A stretch of DNA of 8,912 nucleotides. Origin: Akkermansia muciniphila. Its GTDB lineage: Bacteria; Verrucomicrobiota; Verrucomicrobiia; Limisphaerales; SXTU01. The notes beneath the pieces are model-generated. The model was not told the DNA's origin. It worked only from the letters and a program-made list of their open reading frames with translations, and ran no database searches. This document shows, one piece after another, positions 1 to 6,218 of this stretch; the stretch's first letter is position 1; every line of letters begins with the position of its first letter. Both the position numbers and the translations under genes were made by a program. Location: the NCBI GenBank assembly GCA_945872195.1, contig CAMBZO010000081.1, positions 1 through 8,912 of the forward strand, given 5' to 3'.

Positions 1-111
1 GGCTTCGATGTCACGCCGCCGGAGCTCATCACCGGCATCATCACGCCGGAGGGCATCTTCAAGCCAGGCGAGCTGTGGAAGCATCGGCGCAAGCTAGGTG
101 GGCCGAGGTAA
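1..111 (+). CDS. mtnA: S-methyl-5-thioribose-1-phosphate isomerase, C-terminal fragment
   Basis: Frame 1 is open from the left edge to a TAA at 109-111, giving 36 residues. It begins GFDVTPPELITGIITPEGIF and ends in a basic tail, KHRRKLGGPR. The FDVTP..LITGIIT.EG motif is the C-terminal signature of methylthioribose-1-phosphate isomerase (MtnA, eIF2B-alpha/beta/delta-like fold). That enzyme converts methylthioribose-1-phosphate to methylthioribulose-1-phosphate in the cytosolic methionine salvage pathway. The start and most of the protein lie outside the window, so the catalytic residues cannot be checked. Related eIF2B-like sugar-phosphate isomerases share this tail and are the main alternative. 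The gene converges on the large minus-strand gene ending at 202, with a palindromic element between the two stops. No methionine-salvage partner is visible in the window. Confidence 0.82.
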   Translation, partial: GFDVTPPELITGIITPEGIFKPGELWKHRRKLGGPR

Positions 112-112
112 G

Positions 113-186
113 GGAGCGCGGACACCCAAGTCCGCAGCAAGCTTTTGGCAATCGGCACTGGCTGCGGACGTGGGCGTCCGCGCTCC
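113..186. repeat. 74-base inverted repeat with two nested hairpins, possible bidirectional terminator
   Basis: The left arm (113-138) and right arm (161-186) are reverse complements over 26 bases with two mismatches, around a 22-base centre. Each arm also folds on itself: GCGGAC-acccaa-GTCCGC at 118-135 and GCGGAC-gtgggc-GTCCGC at 164-181. The element can therefore form one long cruciform or two consecutive short hairpins. It starts two bases after the mtnA stop and ends 15 bases before the stop of the convergent gene, where a bidirectional terminator would sit. There is no clear T-tract on either side, so intrinsic termination is not shown. The architecture equally fits a dispersed REP/BIME-type intergenic element. 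The repeat is seen directly; its role is inferred. Confidence 0.85.
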
Positions 187-201
187 TTCCGAGCACCCGA
201 C

Positions 202-3200
202 TCACACGCGCAGCTTGGGCTGCACGCCGAGCGTTCCGCGCAGACTGGCGAGGTGTTCGGGCGTTTGCGTGCGGCGGAGCTCGGCCCACGCCAAGTTGAG
301 CCGCTCGCGGATGTTGAGCTGAGTGGTGACGCCACCCGTGTTCGCGCGGGCGAGGAAGGTTTCGAGATTCTTCACACGGCGCTGCCAACGCTTGACGTCG
401 CCGGTTTGCTTCGCGGCCAGCCGTTCCGCATACCAGTCGCTGGCGAGCAGCGACTCGCGACTGAAGAGCGCGCGGATTTCAGGATGGCTCAGGTCGCAGC
501 CTTCGTGCTGGCCGTCGCGCATGATGTGCAGCAGCGCGCGCAACGGCGGGCACGCGAGCTCCACCCCGCCGTCGGCGAAGTAGTGCTCCGCCACGCGTCG
601 CGCGGTGGTCACGATATTGTCCACGCCGTCGGCGAAGGTGGCGGTGTCCTGCAACTCGGGCCGCAGCATCTCGTCGGTGAAGACACTGTGCGGGTAGTTG
701 AAGACGCGCCCGAAGAAGTGGCGGACGAAGCGCCCGGTGACGCGCCAGCCCAGGCGGCTGGCGAGCACGCGCTGGCCGTTGAAGTCGAAGTCTTCACAGC
801 GCTCCAGATAGCCCTCGCGCTTCATGAACTCCGGGGCGCGCTCCTCCGGGCTCATGCGGCACCACAGCTCCGGCACCAGCAGGCTGATGTCGTGGTCCAC
901 GCGCACCTTCGGGCCGACGTGACCGGCGCAGGTGATGAACACGTCGCTGCCGGTGAGGATGTAGCTCACCAGCGCGGCGTTGAGGTCAATGATGGGATGC
1001 AGCGCGTTGAACGGCCCCTTCGTGAGCGCGCCCTCGGAGCCGGCCCCGGTCGTGGACGGCGACTTGCCGGTCATGCTGGAGATGAACTCGATGAACAGCT
1101 CGGGCAGCTCAAGGTGGTGAATGGGGTTGAACACGCACAGGGGCCGCACGCCCGGCTCGGGCGGGTTGTTGCGGCGACCGGGCAACACGGCGTTCACCGG
1201 GCGGTGCAACGGCGCGCTGGTCGGCAGCTTGCGCAAGAGGCGCGTGGACATCTCGGCGAGGTGGACTTCGCGCGGGTGGACGAGGTCCTGGCGGTTCTGA
1301 AGGTAGCGCGGGTTCTTCGTCATCTGGCCGTCCACGAGGCGCGGCTGCGCGGAGTTGACGAAGAACTTCGGACGGCCCGCTTCGCGCGCGGCGGCGCGGA
1401 TGAGGTCGGCCATCGGCGGCGTGAACTTCACGAAGTTGATGCTGTCCTCCAGCTCGCGCTGCGCGTCGGCGCGCGTGAGCGGCTGGTAGTTGGAAAAGAA
1501 GTTCCCCGGCTGCGCGAAGTCGTGCTCGGCCTGCTGGTCGTAGCCGCGATGAATGGCGTCGTCGGGCCGCTGGAACAGGCGGAACTCGCAGTTCTGGACG
1601 AACTTCAGCGAGCGGCCCGGAGCCGTGGCGAACGAAGCACGCGTGAGGAAGGCCGTTGCGCCCACGGCGGACTCCGCGCTCGCAGATGCTGGCGCGGGGT
1701 CGCCGACCGTCGCCGGCACCACCACGCTCGCGCTGATGTCGTCCTCCTGCTGGAGCTTCGTGGCGGGGTAGAAATCCTTGCGCAGGCTGAACACGCGCCA
1801 CGCGCCGTCCGTATCGAAGCCCACGCGCAGATACGTCGTGGCCAGCTTGCGGTTGTCGCACTTGAGTTCGTTGCCGGGCACGCCGTTGACCACGTCCACG
1901 CTGAAGTGCTCGCGCCAGGTCTTGCCCCACTCCGGCTTGTGGAAGCGCTTCACCACGAAGACTAGCTCCTTCACATACTGCGGCATGCTTTCGAGCCACT
2001 CGTTGTAGTCGTCCGCGTAATCCTTCGGCGAGGGCGTGAGCAGCTTGATGACGGAGCCGAGCGAGCGCTCACGCGAGAGCAGCGGGCGCACGTCCTTGCC
2101 GTTGCGCTCCGGGTCCCGGAAGCGCGGCGAGTAGTCGCGCGCGAGCAGCTTGGCCACCTTGTCGAAGTCCTTCTTGAAGTCGGCGACGAAGACCGGTCCT
2201 TGCAGAATCGCGTCGGAGATCGACTTGGAAATTTCCGACTTTCCGCCGCCGGAGACAGTGCTTGGCTTGTGGCAGAAGGTGCCTTCGCCGCGCGTGCCCA
2301 CGAGCCGCCAGATGCGGTTGGCGGGCTTCTCCATCTGGATGCGATAGCCGCTGGGTCGCACATAAGTGTGCCCGGCAAGGAGCTTGAGCCGTTGCGGCCC
2401 ACGCGCGTCCGTCCACGTCACGGCCTGCGTGCGGAGGTCAAAGCTCGCTTCCTCCGGCACGTAGAGAATGTCGGCAAACTTCCGGTCCACCGCGTAGCCC
2501 TCGGGCTTGGGCTCCATCACGTCGGCGAAGAGCGCCGCCGCGTCCGCGAAGGAATGCCCGCGCTGTTGCACGTGGATGCCGCCGGCGAACTCCTCACCCA
2601 AGTCGTAGCTCGGGAAGACCAGCGCGCCGCCGGAATGCTCCTCTTCGCACAGGCCGAAGAGATTTGCGGCGAAGCTGATTTGCGTCTTCACCTCTTTCTT
2701 GCAGTAGCCGAAGTAGTTGTCCGCGATGAGCGTGACGATGACGCCGGACTCGTCGCGCGCGGTGAGCTTGAACGCGGAGCCGTCGTTGTAGAGTTCCCCT
2801 TCTTCGCGCCAGCACATGCCATCGCGACGCTGGCGCTCGGTGGCCTTGTCCCAGTGCGGCAGGCCGGCGTCCTGCTTTGTCACCGTGATGAGATGCGGCG
2901 CGAGGAGGACGCAGCCCGTGTGGCCGGTCCAATGCTCCACGTCCAGCGCCGCGTCGTTCACCGGCAGATACGGGTCGCCCGCGTTGCCGAAGATGCTTTC
3001 GACGAAGTCCAGGTTGCTCACTAGATTGCCCGGCACGAAGAAGCGAATCTCCATCGTCTTCTCCGCGCAGAAACCCGGCACGGCGGGGCACACGAGCGGT
3101 CGCAACAGCAGCGAGACGAAGCACTCCGCCGGCTCCGGCTGCGACGCGGTGAAGGGCAGGCGCAGCAGCGTTTGCGGTGGCTTCAGCGCGGCCGCGAGCA

Positions 3201-3711
3201 GCTTGGCGAAGGTGCGGACGGGAACAGCCTTCTTATCGTCAGGAATCGGCAGGCCGCCCTCGGCGATGTGGAAGACGCCGGCGGTGGTGCGCTTGTCCTT
3301 GGCCGGATTGTGCAGCACGCCCTGCCGCACGCGATACGAGCTGACGATGTCGGAGTGAAACTCGTCCCGGTCCGGCGGCAGCGACAGCGCGCGCGCGACG
3401 CCGTGGCGGTCCAGCACGAAGGTCTGGTGCGGCAGTCGCACGGCGACGCCCGTCTCGTGCAGATATTCGTCGAGGAACTGCTGGATGCGCCAGTCCACCG
3501 GCGCCTGGTAATCCGCCAGCAGCCGTTCCGTCTCGCGATGCCGCGCGAGCAGCGACTCAGTGAGGTCGCGGAACTCCGCCGCGTCCGCCGTGGCGTGGGT
3601 GGGGCAGCCCAGCGCGGCGAGCTTCAGGTTGATGTAGGTGACGAGCTTGGGGTCGGTCAGCGGCAAAGCGTGGCCTCCGAGTCCGATGGTTCGTTGTAAA
3701 TCAACCTTCAT
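202..3711 (-). CDS. Large protein, candidate PPi-type phosphoenolpyruvate carboxykinase (1169 aa)
   Basis: This is an uninterrupted 1169-residue minus-strand frame, with start ATG at 3709-3711 (MKVDLQRTIGLGG). It has no signal peptide or membrane segment, so it should be cytosolic. A glycine-rich loop, HKPSTVSGGGKSEISKSI (residues 481-498), resembles the phosphate-binding kinase-1 loop of carboxykinases. It is followed by VFVADFKKDFDKV (508-519), whose Asp511 could bind metal. Other distinctive blocks are CVFNPIHHLELPELFIEF (859-876), a Gly/Ser/Thr-rich stretch with GAGSEGALTKGPFNAL (889-904), and VDHDISLLVPELWCRM (938-953). Length and loop fit the roughly 130-kDa PPi-dependent phosphoenolpyruvate carboxykinases, which interconvert PEP, CO2 and phosphate with oxaloacetate and pyrophosphate. 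I recognised this from general features, not an alignment, so an uncharacterised relative is possible. Residues 671-690 form an Ala/Ser-rich linker. There is no obvious ribosome binding site. The upstream lipoprotein gene ends 97 bases away, so it may have its own promoter. Confidence 0.55.
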   Translation of the reverse strand: MKVDLQRTIGLGGHALPLTDPKLVTYINLKLAALGCPTHATADAAEFRDLTESLLARHRETERLLADYQAPVDWRIQQFLDEYLHETGVAVRLPHQTFVLDRHGVARALSLPPDRDEFHSDIVSSYRVRQGVLHNPAKDKRTTAGVFHIAEGGLPIPDDKKAVPVRTFAKLLAAALKPPQTLLRLPFTASQPEPAECFVSLLLRPLVCPAVPGFCAEKTMEIRFFVPGNLVSNLDFVESIFGNAGDPYLPVNDAALDVEHWTGHTGCVLLAPHLITVTKQDAGLPHWDKATERQRRDGMCWREEGELYNDGSAFKLTARDESGVIVTLIADNYFGYCKKEVKTQISFAANLFGLCEEEHSGGALVFPSYDLGEEFAGGIHVQQRGHSFADAAALFADVMEPKPEGYAVDRKFADILYVPEEASFDLRTQAVTWTDARGPQRLKLLAGHTYVRPSGYRIQMEKPANRIWRLVGTRGEGTFCHKPSTVSGGGKSEISKSISDAILQGPVFVADFKKDFDKVAKLLARDYSPRFRDPERNGKDVRPLLSRERSLGSVIKLLTPSPKDYADDYNEWLESMPQYVKELVFVVKRFHKPEWGKTWREHFSVDVVNGVPGNELKCDNRKLATTYLRVGFDTDGAWRVFSLRKDFYPATKLQQEDDISASVVVPATVGDPAPASASAESAVGATAFLTRASFATAPGRSLKFVQNCEFRLFQRPDDAIHRGYDQQAEHDFAQPGNFFSNYQPLTRADAQRELEDSINFVKFTPPMADLIRAAAREAGRPKFFVNSAQPRLVDGQMTKNPRYLQNRQDLVHPREVHLAEMSTRLLRKLPTSAPLHRPVNAVLPGRRNNPPEPGVRPLCVFNPIHHLELPELFIEFISSMTGKSPSTTGAGSEGALTKGPFNALHPIIDLNAALVSYILTGSDVFITCAGHVGPKVRVDHDISLLVPELWCRMSPEERAPEFMKREGYLERCEDFDFNGQRVLASRLGWRVTGRFVRHFFGRVFNYPHSVFTDEMLRPELQDTATFADGVDNIVTTARRVAEHYFADGGVELACPPLRALLHIMRDGQHEGCDLSHPEIRALFSRESLLASDWYAERLAAKQTGDVKRWQRRVKNLETFLARANTGGVTTQLNIRERLNLAWAELRRTQTPEHLASLRGTLGVQPKLRV

Positions 3712-3808
3712 GCGAGGCGGACTTTAGGGAAGCGGTGCGGCAGGGCAAATGACAATTTCCCTTGGCGAGCAGCAACTCAACTCATCGGCGGGACTCCGAA
3801 CCCCGGGG

Positions 3809-5881
3809 CTACTGGGGCTTTTTCTTCTCCTGCTCAGTCTTGGACGGCGACGAGTTGTTCGAGGTCGGCGGTGCGACCGGAGCGAAGGACGGCGGCGGCG
3901 GGCTGACGATGACGGTGGGGCGCGTGGGGACCGGAGCGACGGGCTGCGGCTGAAAGGCCGGGCGTGGCGGCGGCGGCGAGTAAGCGGGCACGCTGGTCGT
4001 TGGCCGGGGCGGAGCGACTGGGGCGGTGTAAGTCGGCGGGGCCGTCGGCGCAGCGGTGGCCTGCGGCTTCTTGAACTCAGTTCGTAGCACCGGCTGATAC
4101 GTGGCGACGGGTTGCGGGGCCGTCGGCGTCGTGGGCGTGCTGGTGACTGGCGGCGGCGGGGTGAGGTTCTGCGGTGTGCTGGTCACGGGCTGCGGCGACG
4201 TCAGCGGGCGGAAGAGCGAGTTGTTCACCGGGTTGGGGAGGAGCCCGGTGGGCTGGGGCTGCGAGCGCTCCTCCACGCGCTTGGCGATCGCGCTGCTCGG
4301 CGTGAGGCCAAAGATTTTCACGGCCGGCGCGGGCTTGGACGCCGCCGGTGGATTCGCCGGCGGCGCGGGCGGCGTGGTGGTGATGTTGTTGTTGATGACA
4401 ATGGTGTTCTGGTTGCCGCGCGTGACGGGCGGCTCCGACGTGTAGCCGGTGAGCACGGGGACGCCGGTGCTCGTGGTGTCATAGACCGGGCGCCCTGCAA
4501 TTTTCGCACCGGGCGTCGCACCGGCGGGAACCAACTCGGTGCGCGACTCGCCTTTGCTGTTGGTGAACGTCATCGGCTTCACGGGTGCGTTAGGGTTCAG
4601 CACGGGGCGGTAGATGACGAGGTCGTTGCCGGACTTCTCCAGCTTGTCGAGGCGCAGCAACGATTGCTCCTGCGGCGCGGCTTCGCGCACGGAGACTTTG
4701 CGAATCTCCGAGCGCGTGAGGACGGCGACACGGTCGGCCGCGACGCCGTTGTTCACGACCACGTTATTGTTGACCTGGATGTTGTTGATGACGGTGGTCT
4801 GGTGATAGACGTTTTGCACCACGGTCGGGGCGAGCGCGTAGTAGTGCGGGTTGCGGTCACAGAAGCGGTTGAAAGGCACGAAGGTGAAGTGGTGGCGCGG
4901 CAGGCCGAAGTCGAAGCTGACCGAGACGCGTGAGCCGCCGAAGTGAATCCCCTGCCCGGCCACAAAGACCGCGCTCGGCGGCAGCGGTGCCCAGCCGCAA
5001 TACGAGTCGGACGAACGCCACACGACCCACGCCGGACCCCAGTGCGTGTCCGGCACCCAGAGCCAGCCGCTGCGCGGGTGTTGCACCCAGCGCCCGTAGT
5101 GGAACGGCGCCCAGCCCCACGCATAATCAGATTGCCAATACCAGCCGCTGTCCGTGTGCAGCCAGCGGCCCCGGTCTGCGTAAGGTCGCCACGCGGGCGT
5201 GGCAACGGCGACGCTGGGCTGCCAGCACCAGCCGAAGTCGGCGACTTGCATCCAGGTGCCGTAGGGCTGGAGCTGCTGGTAGAAGACGTTGACTTGCGGC
5301 GGGAGATTGGCAGGGGCGTGCTGCGCGACGACAGCCACTGGCGGAGCGGGCGCGGGGGCGATGACCGCAGGCGGCGCAGCGGGTTGCGGAGCAAGGGGAG
5401 CCGGAGCTGCGGGTTGTGCGGCGGGAGGATTCGCGTTGGCCGCGATGAGGGTCACGTTCGGCTGCGGGGCGGTGGCGACCGGTTGGGTTGCGCGCAACGC
5501 GACGGCTTGCTCGCGCACCCTGGCGGTCTGCTGAATCAGCGCGGTAATAATGCGCGGGGAGACGCCGATGTCCTTCAAGTAGATGAGGTCGTCAGCGCTG
5601 GGGCTGAGACCGTTCGTGGATTTTTCGACGTAGGCTTTCACCACCGTCTCGTCGAGGCCGGACAGGTGCAGGCGCGCGACTTCGGCAGCAGGCGCGGAGA
5701 CATTCACGCCAGTGGGGTCGGGCCGGGAGATAATGAACGGCTCGCTCGCGGGCGGCGAGGCAGCGACCACCACCGGGACGGGTTGGGCGGCTTGGCGGGT
5801 TTGTTCTAGGCAGCCAGCGAGGAGCGCCGCGCTGGCGGCCAGGGTGAATGTGATGAGGTTGCGGGCGAGGGGAGTTTTCAT
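3809..5881 (-). CDS. DUF6600-type tryptophan-rich lipoprotein with proline-rich tail (690 aa)
   Basis: The open frame extends upstream to 6145, but ATG at 5879-5881 is preferred because it gives a classic lipoprotein signal: MKTPLARN, a hydrophobic stretch, then LLAGC with the lipidated Cys at residue 24. Residues about 68-125 form a helical region (VVKAYVEKS, DDLIYLKDIGV, IITALIQQ). Residues 131-195 are an Ala/Pro-rich linker. Residues about 199-304 are the DUF6600-like core, with 16 tryptophans in 88 residues arranged in repeated GW.W and YGRWV units and ending GWAPLPP. Two Asn-rich patches follow (about 364-378 and 493-499). From about 500 to the end the chain is Pro/Thr-rich and probably disordered. 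The family is of unknown function; an envelope-anchored structural or binding role is inferred. No Shine-Dalgarno sequence or downstream terminator is evident. Confidence 0.85.
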   Translation of the reverse strand: MKTPLARNLITFTLAASAALLAGCLEQTRQAAQPVPVVVAASPPASEPFIISRPDPTGVNVSAPAAEVARLHLSGLDETVVKAYVEKSTNGLSPSADDLIYLKDIGVSPRIITALIQQTARVREQAVALRATQPVATAPQPNVTLIAANANPPAAQPAAPAPLAPQPAAPPAVIAPAPAPPVAVVAQHAPANLPPQVNVFYQQLQPYGTWMQVADFGWCWQPSVAVATPAWRPYADRGRWLHTDSGWYWQSDYAWGWAPFHYGRWVQHPRSGWLWVPDTHWGPAWVVWRSSDSYCGWAPLPPSAVFVAGQGIHFGGSRVSVSFDFGLPRHHFTFVPFNRFCDRNPHYYALAPTVVQNVYHQTTVINNIQVNNNVVVNNGVAADRVAVLTRSEIRKVSVREAAPQEQSLLRLDKLEKSGNDLVIYRPVLNPNAPVKPMTFTNSKGESRTELVPAGATPGAKIAGRPVYDTTSTGVPVLTGYTSEPPVTRGNQNTIVINNNITTTPPAPPANPPAASKPAPAVKIFGLTPSSAIAKRVEERSQPQPTGLLPNPVNNSLFRPLTSPQPVTSTPQNLTPPPPVTSTPTTPTAPQPVATYQPVLRTEFKKPQATAAPTAPPTYTAPVAPPRPTTSVPAYSPPPPRPAFQPQPVAPVPTRPTVIVSPPPPSFAPVAPPTSNNSSPSKTEQEKKKPQ

Positions 5882-6218
5882 TGGGAGAAAGCCGCGTCCT
5901 GCGCGAGGCCGGCGCGGCGACTGAAGTTCAAGTTTTTCGGACCGAGTCACAAGGGCTGACTGCCAGAAAGCGGTCAGCTGGCTAATGGACATAGTAAGTG
6001 TGCGTATTATTCGAGCCGGAGCGAAAGGCCCGACGCCGGGACGGCACAACCGCCCATTGGAGCAGGTTTCGGAGGCAGTCTGAAATCCACTGCCCGGCGT
6101 GGATGGTGGTGTCTCATCCCGTGGAAGCAGTGGCCGAAACGCCATGAACCGGACCTGCTTTTCCAGTAGTCCAGATCTGGCATGGCGGTGAAGCCGCTGT
6201 CAGAGTGACCCGTCAGCA
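5882..6218. other. Divergent intergenic region, 337 bases, with small hairpins and no credible gene
   Basis: This lies between the divergent starts of the lipoprotein gene (5881, minus) and the DUF1549/DUF1553 gene (6219, plus), so it must hold promoters for both. I cannot assign convincing -35/-10 pairs; the only AT-rich spot is about 5987-6011 (atagta, gtattatt). Short structures visible are GCTGAC/GTCAGC at 5955-5960 and 5973-5978, GGCAGT/ACTGCC at 6074-6079 and 6089-6094 with a 9-base loop, ACGCCGGG/CCCGGCGT at 6033-6040 and 6093-6100, and the palindrome CCAGATCTGG at 6171-6180. Open frames crossing it (an extension of the lipoprotein frame, and a 70-codon minus frame) show no recognisable protein. 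Confidence 0.6.

Noticed and set aside
145..1965. 606-codon open frame on the plus strand
   Set aside because: It lies antisense to the 1169-residue minus gene, has an Arg/Ala/Val/His-rich shadow composition with no recognisable motif, and its start lies inside the palindromic element.
2200..3024. 274-codon plus-strand frame
   Set aside because: Antisense shadow of the large minus-strand gene in GC-rich DNA; composition is biased and no domain is recognisable.
3742..3760. Imperfect palindrome gggcaaatgacaatttccc upstream of the large minus gene
   Set aside because: It has mismatches in both arms and a very short centre; not distinguishable from chance as an operator or terminator.
3801..3826. 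CCCC / GGGG pairing followed by CTTTTT as a plus-strand terminator
   Set aside because: No plus-strand gene ends here; the T-run is the Lys-rich C-terminal coding sequence of the minus-strand lipoprotein.
5882..6145. 88-residue upstream extension of the lipoprotein frame
   Set aside because: A start at 6145, or the in-frame ATG at 5992, would bury the lipoprotein signal and LLAGC lipobox; the extension resembles no known domain.
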